Shown: in pieces, positions 1-10,707 of the stretch | Layout: every line of letters starts with the position of its first letter | Position numbering within the stretch: position 1 is the first letter of the stretch | Source: Trichobilharzia regenti | Taxonomy: Eukaryota; Platyhelminthes; Trematoda; Strigeidida; Schistosomatidae | DNA length: 64,000 nt | Reading direction: 5' to 3' | NCBI GenBank assembly: GCA_944472135.2 | Contig: OX235264.1 | Coordinates: forward strand, 91,026,319 to 91,090,318 | Notes under the pieces: generated by a model | Database searches by the model: none | Told to the model about the DNA's origin: nothing | What the model saw: only the letters and a program-made list of their open reading frames with translations | Translations under genes and position numbers: made by a program

Positions 1-300
1 TGTTCTTTCATTTTTTCCATTGAATAATCACTGTCAAGGAAATAAGACAATAAAAGCTACGGATGGTTTTCATTTGTCCATTTTCAAACCACGACAGGAG
101 ATGTTCAGTAAGGTGTTGCCTAATCTGCTGTCTAGTACTCCTTAATGGGGAGGAGCAGCTGAACTGATAAACACTTCGGCTGTCCATTTTCGTTTTCCTA
201 ATCCTTATCTACTACGTTCATCTGAATATTTGTCTGCATAACTTTGCCGATTTTCATTATTGACGCTACCTCGAGGCATCCAATTTTTAGATTTTAGTTA
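1..300. other. No recognised feature
   Basis: AT-rich sequence with no credible open reading frame and no similarity that I can see to the repeat families found elsewhere in the window. Confidence 0.4.
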
Positions 301-301
301 A

Positions 302-660
302 GTTTGCTGGGATGTGATTGGTTACAGATTTGATGACTAGTTGACATCATTTGGAGAACCTTCAGAACACCAAAAAGCCCAAGACAGCTGATTTGTCCTA
401 GTTTGGGACTCTTCATCAGTGTACAACCACTGGGTTTTAAACCCAAGGCCTTCAAGTTGCAGGACAAGCTCGTAAATCATTCAGCCACTGGAACCCAGCT
501 GAATGGCCAGCCTATGAATTCCAGCTTCATCTCATCCGCGATATATGTACCGCTGGAGAGTTCCAAATTAAGACGACATAGCGGTCCAGTACTCCCTGGT
601 TTTCTGACTGCTCTCTAACTGATATCAACTGATGATCAAACCTGTAATCAATCAAATCCA
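302..660. repeat. SINE-C head-to-head inverted pair (degenerate)
   Basis: Positions 302-500 are a minus-strand copy of the tRNA-headed SINE-C family: tail first, then the hammerhead-like module (CTGATGA on the minus strand near 414), then the tRNA-like head. Positions 575-660 are the tail of a plus-strand copy ending in the family motif AAATCCAAACAAACCAAC. The plus head is missing. The tails point outwards, as in the pairs at 9.1, 15.9, 32.6 and 52.6 kb. Confidence 0.65.
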
Positions 661-689
661 AACAAACCAACACTCAATAATAATTCCGA

Positions 690-910
690 TGTTCACTAGT
701 GACTGGCTCCGTGCAGGGAGTTGATACCTGTAGTTCAGTTGAGAAGTAGCAACTGTAGGAGCCCACGACCTCCGGTAAGCGATAACTTACTCTCCGTTGG
801 CATTGGCTAGCCGTTTCGCTGTACATACGTTGAATCGGAAGAGGTTGAAATTCATGTCCTAGTCAGTGGATTAGGTCCCAGTGGCTAAACGGTCTACATC
901 TTCATCACTA
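690..910 (+). repeat. SINE-C 5' unit and head fragment
   Basis: A diverged copy of the roughly 160-bp leader that precedes the SINE-C tRNA-like head at 9,270-9,430 and 39,750-39,940. Shared words include TTGGCTAG, GTTGAAATTCATG and GGTCCCAGTGGCTAAA. It stops soon after the A-box-like part of the head. Confidence 0.55.
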
Positions 911-1920
911 ACTGCAATCTTGCATCAGCTATCTGCCTATCTCTCTTGATAGCCTTAAACATGACTCGTTCTCTTAACTTTTAGTTCCCTTGTACTCATA
1001 CTGATTATTTTATTGACATCACACTTCAACTTTTATTCATGTAACTTCTTTCTTCCTCCTGCTTGATAGTTTTTATTTATGTCTGTGTTCGTGTGGGTGT
1101 GTACGTGTTGACTGTGGATTCATCTTAGTACCAAGCCTCTGGCGGCTATCGAAGTCAGAGAATACGATTGTTTCCCAGTGTTTAAAGAGCGTTATTGAAA
1201 CACTCATCAAATGTCTGGGATTACTGTGGTTAACTTTTTAAGCAGCAAAACTCTCTTTATCATTTTATGGTCGATAGGTGCTTGGAACCCAGGTGAAGGA
1301 TAAGTTAGATAGTTCTGCTACGTTTATGTGTATTTATCTACTCGAAAGCTCCTATAGGAACAGTTATTTCCGGTGTAATACTAGAGAGTGTAACTGACGT
1401 GTCACTGAACACCTTCCATCCGAAACTCAGTCTTATCATATTTAATTAATAATAGTCATTCGATTGGGAAAACGAAAGCATTCACCGTGATTAATCACAT
1501 CCCTTCGAATCTTTTCAATCAACTTCAAAATCGTCTACTGCATTAGACAAGGAGGTGGTCATCTGAGCTACAGAGCATAAGCTATGCATTCTGAAGCCAT
1601 TCATACAGTTATCATATATCTATTAACAAAATTAAGACCTAACCAACTGAAAACATCACAATCAAACATAGTTTTTCTTTAATTTTCTATTCCCTTTCTT
1701 ATTATTCATCATTCGTATTGCATCTTCATTAAAACTTACTTTATTTACTTCCCTTACAATCGGGCATTACACATTTTCACTACTTGTTTTCTTAGCCATT
1801 ATCTAAAACGTCTATCTGAAAACTGTATGTATCTTCTTGTTAGCACGAACGTGTTCAGTTTCTTATATCCCATTATGAACAATCATTCCATGAACAACCG
1901 ACTATGGTTCATTTTTTTAT
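911..1920. other. No recognised feature
   Basis: AT-rich, many stops in all frames, no domain or repeat family recognised. A T-rich tract around 1,020-1,090 precedes a GT-rich microsatellite-like stretch. Confidence 0.4.
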
Positions 1921-2140
1921 TCCTTTACGTTCCCAGTGGAACATAAGGCTTCAAGCTAGAGGCTTCTGTAGCAGTGGTGATTATTTTTACAGGATGGGGT
2001 TGTTAGCCCCATGCCCAACTTCCTTCCTTTACCAGTCTTACTACTGGCTTAGCGAGGTAGAGGAGTGCATCGGCTGGTAATCAAATCTCGAACCACCTGT
2101 GTGGTCGTCAGGCACTCTACCTCTTTGCCACCGACCATGA
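1921..2140 (-). repeat. SINE-B (tRNA-headed, RTE-like tail)
   Basis: Read on the minus strand this has a diverged tRNA-like head (about 2,060-2,140), then the family body with the repeated words AGTTGGGCATG and CTAACAACCCCATCCTG. It ends in a tail, GAAGCCTTATGTTCCACTGG, that resembles RTE LINE 3' ends in the window. Compare the better copy at 48,480-48,716. Confidence 0.7.
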
Positions 2141-3025
2141 TTCATATAATATATAAAATATCTTAATTTGCTATCTTATCTAATTTAGAGTAAGATAAGG
2201 AAAATTTGAATTTCTCAATACGGATATGTCGGTAAGGCTTGGAATTCACAAGGTAATCAAGCTTCAGATGTGCTCTAAATTCATCTAACTAAATCAGTCA
2301 CTAAGACAGTCATTGCTGCTAAGCTACAAATGATTTTCACAAGCTATAAATTGCTTTCTGTCTCTGTAAAAGAGAAGCCCCATCATCTGACCACCCCCAC
2401 GTGTACATATCAGTCCACATGCTCTAATGCAGCAACTTCCACTAGTCATTACCATAAGATATGAAAAAATATTCCAAGATGATTTCACAAGGGAGAAAGA
2501 AAGCCTGTTAGAGGCTCTACTCTATCCACCTCTGTGCCTCCACTGACTCTAATCATGACTGTAAGATCATCTTTCGAATTCACGTGTACTTGCCACGTTT
2601 TCTCTCTTCTTAGCTTATAAAGATAGCATCGGAGGCCTTCGTCATTCATGAATGCAAGCCAGACCTTTGTGTACAAAGGAAACATGCACAACCCCTATTC
2701 CTAGCCTGGAGGTAGAGAGATAAACATTAATTTATTGATTTTGCATTTTGTTAGTTAGTTAATCTATGTGCCTTTCATTACTACGAATATTACTATTATT
2801 ATTATTACTTTTCCCATTTTGAATTGATCCTGGTATTATTTCACTTGTGTGGTGATAGCTGTCTGCTAGCCACAATTGTAGACACCAATTTACATCAATG
2901 TTTACGTCCAAAATCTTGGTCAGGAGAGAAAACAAGAACAAAGCCTAACCTTGAGGAACTCAACAACCAATTACAGCAGACTTAGCGTGAGTGGATACAA
3001 TTCGTAGATATATCACCGGACTGTC
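2141..3025. other. No recognised feature
   Basis: No coding or repeat signature recognised apart from a short ATT microsatellite near 2,790. Confidence 0.35.
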
Positions 3026-3029
3026 GAAA

Positions 3030-3745
3030 AAACGGCAACAAATAAATGACAGATTAACTACCCCCGACCTACTAGTTTGACCTATGGAGTTCACCCTAAT
3101 CACAGTCATTGCAAGGTAATTTGTAAATCATATTATTTTGTCTAATTGTGTCAACAGGGTCCTTTAACCTACACAGCTTGTCGCTGAGTGAGTTTGTAGG
3201 TTTAAATGCCACTCTAATTCCTGCTTTATTAAGAATCCTACGGAGAGTCTCAGATGTCCCCTCTTTATATGATATAACCGTAGATGACTTATACTCTCTC
3301 TTATTTATGTTATTAATACTAGTTTCACAATTATTTCTATTTTTCGCTTGGCCTTTTTCGATCTTCCTAATGAATTTTTAAAGGATAGTTATTTGACACC
3401 AACGCTTCTTCAGTCTGTTTTATTTCATCATTTTTGTCTTTTTTGTGCATCTTAGTGCCATTGCTCGGTTTGTTAAACACTTAACTAAGCCTGCCTTCAC
3501 AGACAGATAACGGATGAGATGAATTAAAGTCTGAATATCTATTAGAATGCGTTGGTTTTCTATAAACACTAGTGTGTAGTTCGCCTTCTTCTATTCGCTT
3601 TAATTTACAACCTAACATAGCTAATTCTTCTTATTCATTTTCAGCTTCAAAAGTGAATCTTATACCCTCCACTAGTGAGTTTATGTGTGTCAAGAAGCTG
3701 GAGATCAAAATGTCATCAGCAGACATTACTGTATAACACTGGGAA
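3030..3745 (-). pseudogene. Penelope-like element fragment (RT end, linker, GIY-YIG start)
   Basis: Translating the minus strand through frameshifts and stops gives the usual C-terminal part of a Penelope-like reverse transcriptase-endonuclease. An ADD motif near 3,715 is followed by a YRKPTHSNRYSDF motif (about 3,540-3,570), then a linker motif RRILNKAGIRVAFKPTNSL near 3,210-3,255, then CNDCD and a GQTSR-like YIG segment near 3,070-3,120. PLEs prime at DNA ends and carry a GIY-YIG nuclease after the RT. The rest of the RT is missing. Same lineage as the fragments at 7.2-8.1 kb. Confidence 0.7.
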
Positions 3746-4250
3746 ACTTTATCAAAACAAAAATTTACCCATAACAGAATTATACTCTACCACAGTGCAC
3801 AAGTTTTATTCTTATATGAATTCTATCCTATTGAACTTTACATTATAGTATGTAATGTCTTTATCTTCCTATTAATCATACAGTCATGCACCCGTTTCAT
3901 CCCTCCATATATCCTATGAACTGTTCCATACGTCACATTATTTGTTTTGCCACTTGACACTTGATATTTCACCATGATTATAATCACAAACATTTTAGCT
4001 GCATTTCATACTACTATTATCACTTTAAATAACCAGACATTCGTGCCGATCTCCTTACAGGTGATAGAATTTCCTAAACTACTATATATATGTATTCAGT
4101 TGTACAGCTTGATAATAAATTTCTCTGAAAAGAGTCTCTACCACCGCTGAGTATTGTGTTCTTCTTAATTAAAGTAAAGCCTGATGACATGTGATTGTTG
4201 GCGCCTACACATGTTGTTATAAACTTTACCATGTGAATGTTCAGCACTTC
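3746..4250. other. PLE-flank material, otherwise unassigned
   Basis: Positions 3,746-3,780 continue the PLE reading on the minus strand and match, inverted, 7,565-7,660. Positions 4,078-4,145 share words with 44,700-44,760 and, inverted, 8,150-8,210 (a TTGTACAGCT run, then an AGAGTCTC-like end). That suggests a dispersed terminal sequence of a PLE-like element. Nothing else is recognised. Confidence 0.4.
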
Positions 4251-4309
4251 ACTCATTCACATAGATACTACTTCTATGAAGAGAAATACAAAATTTGGCG
4301 AAAAATAAT

Positions 4310-4505
4310 CTTGCATACTAATTTGTTTATTCGATGCATCACGCGGTGAGACAGTTTTATTTACTGGATGACGTTTAATTAACATGACTGATATAATAAT
4401 CGTTGTGATTATGAATAATAAATAAATTCTGTTCGAAATCTCATCATCCAGTAAATAATACTGTTTCACTGTGTGATGTATCTTATAAACAAACTAATAT
4501 GGAAT
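4310..4505. repeat. Imperfect inverted repeat, about 57-bp arms
   Basis: The arm at about 4,315-4,372 is the reverse complement, with scattered mismatches, of 4,440-4,502; both contain a TTTACTGGATGA-type word. A third single copy of the arm lies at 7,082-7,140. The family is unknown. It could be the terminal part of a PLE or a foldback element. Confidence 0.55.
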
Positions 4506-4564
4506 TACATATCCTACCATAGTGCCTACGTTTTACACATATGTTAACAAAGAATATTCTTGAA

Positions 4565-4850
4565 GTTAATCGGTGGATGACGACTACCTGGGGAATCCAA
4601 GATGCGCATTTCTTCCTACCTAGGTCTCTTTATCTGGATTTACCTGCATTCCTCAGTAAGTGATGATGTTCCCACCAAGGAGCATCCTGGATTCCAGTGT
4701 TAGTCACCGTCCACCAATTGACATCGTTGGAGCATCTACACTAGGAACCGACATGTCAACCTGAGACCAAGCACTCCGGGTCCAATCTATTGATGGGAAA
4801 ATCCAAATTGAATTAAAGAATATTCTCCTGAATAAATTTCCTTCCGGCTC
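4565..4850. repeat. Smα-type SINE inverted pair (degenerate)
   Basis: Positions 4,565-4,680 are a minus-strand Smα copy running from the CGGTGGATGA end to the GTTCCCACC segment. Its hammerhead region is eroded: the core GAAA reads on the minus strand at about 4,608-4,611, but CTGATGA is lost. Positions 4,683-4,850 are the plus-strand 3' part (GGATTCCAGTG, then TCACCGTCCACCAATT and the GACATGTCAACCTGAGACC tail), matching the tail at 53,585-53,690 in inverse orientation. Confidence 0.65.
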
Positions 4851-4959
4851 TACAATTATACATGTATATATATAATAAGTTAGAATAATCGTCCTCAAAA
4901 ATATTGGCTTTTTTAAATATTATCGATTTGTTTAGCGTGATAGAAATAGAGTCCAAGGA

Positions 4960-5440
4960 AGATGCATAAATTATTACTTTTATCGTTCCCTTTAGTTCTC
5001 TGTGGAAGATACGGCTTCAACAGAACATCCCCACTGCCTACTATTCTCTGCAGTCCACTTTGGGTGGCTGAACTATTACCCATATTCTCTCATCTCGTTC
5101 TTGCACTGTCGCCTGCCTGTCACCTTTGGACCGATGTCCATTTCGTCATTATGCCATAAGGATCCCACTCGAGGACTGACCTAGCTCCTGATGTCACTCA
5201 ATGATCTTCTCTTAACGTGTATACGATCCATTTCCATACATTTTTTAAGCAAAAGATTCTCGACTGGTTCGTTCCCAGAGTTTTTTGTTGGTAATTCTTA
5301 TCGGCCGGTCATCTAATCTTCAGTAAGGAGCCAAGGAAGGAAGATTTTGATAAGTGTCTCCGAAATTCCCGAGGAATTTTAATTACTGTCACCTTATGAT
5401 ATGGTATTGCCGCCAGCCATGTTCACTGGCGATTATCTAC
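4960..5440 (-). pseudogene. RTE-type LINE 3' region fragment (degenerate)
   Basis: Positions 5,247-5,340 match 31,139-31,235 in the same orientation (shared TTCTCGACTGGTTCGTTCCC against TTCTTGACTGGTTCGTTCCC). The 31-kb copy lies within an RTE-like minus-strand stretch, so this is probably the same part of an RTE LINE. No open frame survives. Confidence 0.5.
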
Positions 5441-6480
5441 TCTGATGGAGGAATACCTGAGTAATAATGTTTACCTACATAAGTTCATCGACAAACATGA
5501 GAAACGTGATGTTGAAAAAGTCAATTACAGCACAGTACAAAGAGAAAGTTCATCTTTCTACTGCTTGGCGCCAAAGGTGATGGTGCTACTAGCAGAATAA
5601 GATGCAGTGCAAATGCTTCCCTGGAAGAACAACACATCCAACGCTAAGCTTGTATAAGTTTATCAAACAACCAGTTGTTTAAGACAGTCAAAAATTGACA
5701 AACACCAACTTCGTGTTACCCTTAACCGTGTCTATCAACCTACATGCACACGGCGGAGAGAAGGGATTCTGTCCGCATTTCCGAAGATCTACCAAAGAAT
5801 TGGAGAATAAAAGGCTCATGCGCATGAAACAGTGAGGTTGCGCGCCACCTGTTGAAAACTGTTTATGTTGTTCACAGTCTGAAGGCGCTCAAAATAATCT
5901 ACAAGCAAAAGAAACCTACCTTGCTAGGTTTTGTTAAGGCAGTTGCCATCAAACGATTAAAATCAAATATTTGTACTCAGAAAGAGACAGGAGTGAGTCT
6001 CGCACTGCACTGGTACGTCATACTCTGTCCTGTCTAGAAAATTTTATTTCATCCAAACATTACTCACTCCCCTCCCCATTTGTTTGTTATCTTATAAAGA
6101 TACACTTTCAGTGATTACGTAATCTATCATTTGTTATACTCTCTCTAGTTGAACTTTGTTTCAACTCGAAAAATTCTGTTGAACTCTGTCTCTCTTCTTC
6201 CAAGCATATTAGTGTAATTTTCCAATAAACAGTCAGTCCTTTTCACTCCTAATTATTTAAAAACTTGAATCATTCCTGACTGATTTTACCGTTAGTTCCT
6301 ACCAATAACTTCTGTGTGCTATTTGGAAGGTGGCAACTCGAACTGCTGCACTTCGGTGCCAAGTTCTATGTTGAATCCAGACCAATAACTTCTAGTCATT
6401 GTCGAAAAAGTATGTTCCAATCTTCAGTGTAATCTATATACACTTGTATTGTTTAAGTTGTAGTCAGTTGACGAGAATCC
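5441..6480. other. Unassigned; short dispersed repeat at 6,330-6,375
   Basis: No gene recognised. The stretch around 6,330-6,375 (GTGGCAACTCGAACTGCTGC and following) is related to 49,138-49,185, where it follows a similar pyrimidine-rich run. The two share a dispersed repeat, perhaps part of an LTR, but I cannot name it. Confidence 0.35.
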
Positions 6481-7080
6481 TTGAAATAATAAAAAGAAAT
6501 GAGCTCATATTATCCTGGTGGTACATTTGTCGCCCTTGCTTCGTTCATGTCTGTTGGTAGATTTCAATGGTCACAACTTCCCTCTACATATTCAGGCAAC
6601 TTATTCCTGTAGTCAGGCAATACTCAGCACTAACTAGATTAGGATAGGAGACAGAGATTGGGTGGAAAATGTGATGCATTTGCACAATCTATTTCGAACA
6701 GTTTGATCACACATTTACTCATCAATTCAGTTTATATGAAAAACAGAAGGTCAATTAAAATAAACAAAGTTACAAAGGGTTTAAGAATAAGAATAATCAC
6801 TACGATATTTAGTTTTCTTATCAGATAAGAATTACCAAGGTAGGTTAAGAGCAATAATAAACTGTTTGTGTATACACAGGAGAGGGAGAGACTTAAGTTT
6901 ACGAATTGCCACCGCCTCAGCATATTTCAGTAGACACCCTTGACCATTTTTATAGATGACCTTAAAGACTATGGTTCATATCGATTACAAGTTTAGCTAT
7001 AGACGCAGTAAGTAGTCTGCCATCTGCATTTATCGACTTTTCACAGTTCATTTACTTTTTCAACCACTTTGGAATATCCT
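6481..7080. other. No recognised feature
   Basis: AT-rich sequence without a recognisable gene or repeat signature. Confidence 0.35.
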
Positions 7081-7229
7081 CCATATTAGTTCGTTTATTA
7101 GATGTATCACACAATGAAACAGTATTATTTACTGGATGACGAAGTTTCGAAAAAAATTTGTTGTTCATAGTCGTATCAATTTTAATCACACGACTTTAAA
7201 ACTTGAGTTTTATAGTTTTCCTTGTCCTC

Positions 7230-7560
7230 TTTCATTTGTCGTAGGAGTAGTAGAAGTTTCCAGACATCCGACTGGACAGGTGTTGAATCATTCCTACTAC
7301 ACGTGTTGATTTGCAGTTGATTCGATAAACAAAGCTTCTGTTATCAATCTCTCCCTCCATTCACCCTGTGACATTAGATTTTAAAACTGTCATCCTATCC
7401 CAGTTTATTGTATGGTTTTGTGTAACTGCATGTGGTGAGTGGTATAGCTGAACCATTCTCTAGATTTCTTATCTTATTCGGGTCAATGTATCTAGATTTT
7501 TTGTTAGGTTTTTATGTTCGGCTAGTCTAACTGTCTCTGTTCTTGATATAAGAATAAAAC
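7230..7560 (-). pseudogene. PLE GIY-YIG domain fragment, first copy
   Basis: The minus strand reads TVRLAEHKNLTKNLDTLTR, then a gap with stops, then HTINWDRMTVLKSN. This is the second half of a PLE GIY-YIG nuclease, where a YIG-containing helix is followed by an N-x-x-S/G-AI-x-x-H pattern and a W-D block. It is a near-tandem relative of the copy at 7,780-8,110. Confidence 0.65.
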
Positions 7561-7564
7561 TTCT

Positions 7565-7665
7565 GCAATGTGGGAGACAGTAATTCCATTATGGGTAAAT
7601 TTTTGTTTTGATAAAGTCTCACAGTGTTATATAGTAATGTTTACTGATGACGTTTAGAGCACAAT
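7565..7665 (+). pseudogene. PLE reverse-transcriptase scrap, inverted to its neighbours
   Basis: Plus-strand sequence equal, inverted, to 3,700-3,780: it encodes a V-M-F-T-D-D-like segment at the place where the PLE RT has its catalytic Asp pair. It lies between two minus-strand GIY-YIG fragments, so the locus is rearranged. Confidence 0.5.
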
Positions 7666-7779
7666 TTATTACTACTGCTCATAATCATATCAAGGTACTC
7701 ACACGACTTCCTAACTTAATTTATATAGTTCCATTATTTTTCACTTATTTTCACTTGATTTGATTGGTAGCAGTATTTT

Positions 7780-8110
7780 ACATATTTCGATATGAGTGAT
7801 GATCCATTCCTATTGCATGTGTTGGGTGTAGACTCGATGAACAAGGATTCAGTAATCAATCTCTCTCTCTATCTCCACCTACCTAGATTACTTTTTAGAA
7901 TTTTAACCCTCTCCCACCCTATTGTGTGGTTGTGTGTTAGCGCATGCATTGCAATTGCTGAGCTTTTTTCTAAATTACTTATCCTCTCCGGGTCAACCAT
8001 TCTTACCTTAGCTAAATTCTTATGTTCTGACAATCTGACTACCCCTGTTGTACTAGTTTGACCTATGTAATTACCTGACAGTCATTACAGGTTATTAGAT
8101 AAACTAGATT
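7780..8110 (-). pseudogene. PLE GIY-YIG domain fragment, second copy
   Basis: The minus strand reads NDCQ, then a YIGQTS-like segment near 8,060, then RLSEHKNLAKVRMVDPERIS, NLEKSSAIAMHALTHNHTI and a W-E block. These are the Cys pair, YIG and central helices of a PLE endonuclease. Stops and a frameshift occur at the N-terminal end. Confidence 0.7.
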
Positions 8111-8211
8111 CATAAACAACTTCCATTCGAACATTAACAGAAAAAAGACAAGTAGTTCAGCAAAGAGTCTCTTTTCGGCGGCGAATTCATTTTCATAGCT
8201 GTACAATCACA

Positions 8212-8417
8212 AATGTATATGGTTATTTTGTGTGTGTGTATGTGTATATACGTTAAATTTGTCAAATGAAAATACAATTAGTAAGTTCAAATGAATTGGA
8301 TGTTGTTGTATTGTTACTATCATCTTATATTAACATGCAATTCATCTGAACTTGCTAACAGTACTTTCGTTTCACAAATTTAATGTATACACACACACAC
8401 AAAATAACCATATATAT
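8212..8417. repeat. Imperfect palindrome, about 83-bp arms
   Basis: Positions 8,212-8,294 and 8,337-8,417 are imperfect reverse complements (arms begin ATGGTTATTTTGTGTGTGTG and continue to AAGTTC-A-ATGAATTG) around a loop of about 40 bp. The arms include CA/GT microsatellite. This could be a foldback element or PLE terminal DNA. Confidence 0.6.
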
Positions 8418-8423
8418 ATATTT

Positions 8424-8467
8424 GCGACCCATGACCTTCTGGTGACAAGGCGAACTCGTATACCAAG
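8424..8467 (-). repeat. SINE-C tRNA-like head fragment
   Basis: On the minus strand this is the anticodon-to-T-arm section of the SINE-C head (ACGAGTTCGCCTTGTCACCA and the AGAAGGTCATGG words), cut on both sides. Confidence 0.6.
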
Positions 8468-8599
8468 GCTTATATAATTTTCTACGGAGTTAAGTCTATC
8501 TGATAGACGACTCACATCTTCACGATCACCGTATGCCAAAATGACATAATCTACATTTTTCATATTGTAGTTTTCACCTCCCCGCAAAGTTTAATTCAT

Positions 8600-8825
8600 T
8601 TTTTAGATTTTCCCATCGATTGATTCAACCAAAGTGCTCGGTCTCAAGTTGACATGTGAGCTTCTTTTGCAGATGCTTCGAAAATGTCTGGGCGTGTAAT
8701 TAGAAGTTAATTGGTGGATTGTGACTGTCCATGGACAAGCCTTAAATAGGATGAAATGTGCTACCTGGATCCTTGTGCTAGTCAACATCCACCAACCCGG
8801 ATCCTTGTGCTAATCAACATCCACC
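8600..8825 (+). repeat. Smα-type SINE remnants
   Basis: Positions 8,600-8,700 are a minus-strand Smα tail (TTTTCCCATCGATTGATT and the CTCAAGTTGACATGTGAGC block). Positions 8,700-8,825 carry plus-like words ACCTGGATCC and CATCCACC, the latter twice, 56 bp apart. The hammerhead core is reduced to an AATAGGATGAAATG remnant near 8,747. Confidence 0.55.
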
Positions 8826-9065
8826 GACTAAATTCCCCCAAAATTATTTATACTTTTGTAAATGAACGTGAAGATTGAACGTTGGTTCATTGGCTTTGGT
8901 CGCCATTGTGAGGCAACTCGAAGATACGAATGGTTTAATCGTGTACAAGTTGGAAGAAGCCGAAAGATTACGAATAAAAGTACTGTACATTCCTTGTAAA
9001 ACAGTTGTTTATAGACTTTGTATGAAACATCGAATTTAACTGCCGAACAATACAATATTTTACGT
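8826..9065. other. No recognised feature
   Basis: No gene or known repeat recognised. Confidence 0.35.
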
Positions 9066-9290
9066 GTTGGTTTGTAGGGATTTGATTGGTTTCAGGATTT
9101 CATCATGAGCTGACATTAGTTAGCGAACCATTGGAAAACCTGGGAGTACTGGACAGCTGTTTCGTTCTAGTTTGGGACTCTTCATCAGTACGCACCCACC
9201 GGTATTCGAACCCAGGACCTCCCAGTTACAAGGCGAGCTCGTATACCATTAGGCCACTGGCGACTGACCTTATTCAGGTAGGTAGTTACC
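9066..9290 (-). repeat. SINE-C, minus copy of inverted pair
   Basis: Read on the minus strand: tRNA-like head with B-box-like GGTTCGAA-type word (about 9,190-9,260), hammerhead-like module (CTGATGA with an extra AGA before helix II, and an intact GAAAC), then a tail ending CAAATCCCTACAAACCAAC. Partner of the plus copy that follows. Confidence 0.75.
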
Positions 9291-9605
9291 TGGGTTCCAG
9301 TGGGAAGTCGTGACCAGTAGGGTGCAGTGGGTCGGGTGTGAGGACAAATACTCGCCGAAGACATTGGCTAGGGGTCGCGCTATGTCTTGAATTGGCAGAA
9401 GTTAGAATCCAAGGACCATTGGATCGGGTCCCAGTGGCTCAATGGTCTACGAGCTCGCCTTGTCACCAGAAGGTCATTGGTTCGAACCCCGGTGGGTACG
9501 TACTGCTGATGAGTCCGAAACTAGGACGTAACAGCTGTCCAGTACTCCCAGCTGGTTTTCCAATGGTTCTCTAACTGATGTCAGCTCATGATGAAATCCT
9601 GAATA
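9291..9605 (+). repeat. SINE-C, plus copy of inverted pair, with 5' unit
   Basis: A 5' unit (9,291-9,425) is followed by a tRNA-like head: A-box-like GTGGCTCAATGGTC near 9,432 and B-box-like GGTTCGAACCCC near 9,480. The hammerhead-like module is at 9,500-9,545 and the tail ends near 9,605. The family repeats at 302, 690, 15.9, 19.5, 32.6, 37.4, 39.7, 46.4, 52.6 and 57.2 kb. Confidence 0.8.
9500..9545 (+). ncRNA. Hammerhead-ribozyme-like module in SINE-C
   Basis: Helix I is a perfect 6-bp pairing of 9,500-9,505 with 9,540-9,545. The core CTGATGA is at 9,506-9,512. Helix II is GTCC/GGAC (9,513-9,516 with 9,524-9,527). Helix III is a 2-bp stem with an AGCT loop ending in the GTC cleavage triplet (9,537-9,539). 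The second core box is GTAA at 9,528-9,531 instead of GAAA, so this copy is probably inactive. Confidence 0.7.
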
Positions 9606-10700
9606 CAGTTTTTATTGGTCCTTGTGTTTTGGAGTTAAATTCGATAATCGTACCCAGTAATTATCGATTCGGAGCGACTTCGCAAATAATAGGAACTAAG
9701 GGTCAAGTTCCCTTACAACTTCTTTCCAGTATCTTTTTTTATAATCTGTATCCCCATGTTATACTGTGACAAGTATCCTTGTATAAGAAGAGTATTCAGT
9801 TAGACATTTATACCGAAATATCATGAACTCAGATTTTCTGTGTACTTATTTTACTTCGATTACATTTTCATTTGAAAAAGTTGAAAAATATTTGAGAATT
9901 TCTTAGTTAGTCAGTAATTGATCTTATAAGAAACACAGTGAAATTGTGACTATTATTAGCACTATACTCACTATCACTATTATGTCCTTAAGAGTATAAA
10001 AATAATCAATACTGAAAGAATTCAAGTGAAATGATTTAATGTTGTTATTCATCTTAAAATAAATCGAATTTTTAAATTAAATTTTATCGGTAGTTTGTTT
10101 TAATGCCTTGTGTATTCTACACTTTATCACCATACATCTTAAAGTATGTTATATTCTTTATGCTTATCTACTTATTTCACTACTCCTGTGTGGAGTCAGT
10201 TATAATATATACATAGGGCGCACAATTAGGCGTGTTTATCGTTGGATTTCCGACTATCATCCTACATAGTGGGTTTAAGTAAGAGATGACACACAAAGTC
10301 TAATCATAGTTCTACTATGTCTTATTTTCTTTGAATACAGAACACAAGACTGATGTTGACAAGGCCTTCAAATTCATCTACTGTATACTGACTAATCTTA
10401 ATTTTATCTCAAGAGTTCGTCTGTTAAACGTATTGCTAAGGCTGTCGGAATCCATACTAAACATTTTGACTTATGTATCCAAAAGAAGTTGACCCAAACG
10501 CTTTCCTCACCTTGATCATCGATGTTTTAATGATCCTTAATTTGTTGGATGGATTTTCGACCTTTTTCCTGATATTCTATTTGGTATTACATTTTAATGC
10601 TTAATATAACATATGTATCTATCATTTTTCGACTAAATTGGAGCGTTGAAATGACAGTGAAAGTCTTTGGGACGCCAGTCAGCCAGCCAATGTATCTTCT
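9606..10700. other. No recognised feature
   Basis: AT-rich sequence; no gene, domain or repeat from the rest of the window recognised. Confidence 0.35.
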
Positions 10701-10707
10701 TTCGATA

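Noticed and set aside
7640..7660. Hammerhead at the CTGATGA near 7,649
   Set aside because: No GAAA box or pairing partners follow; the word lies in a PLE RT reading frame.
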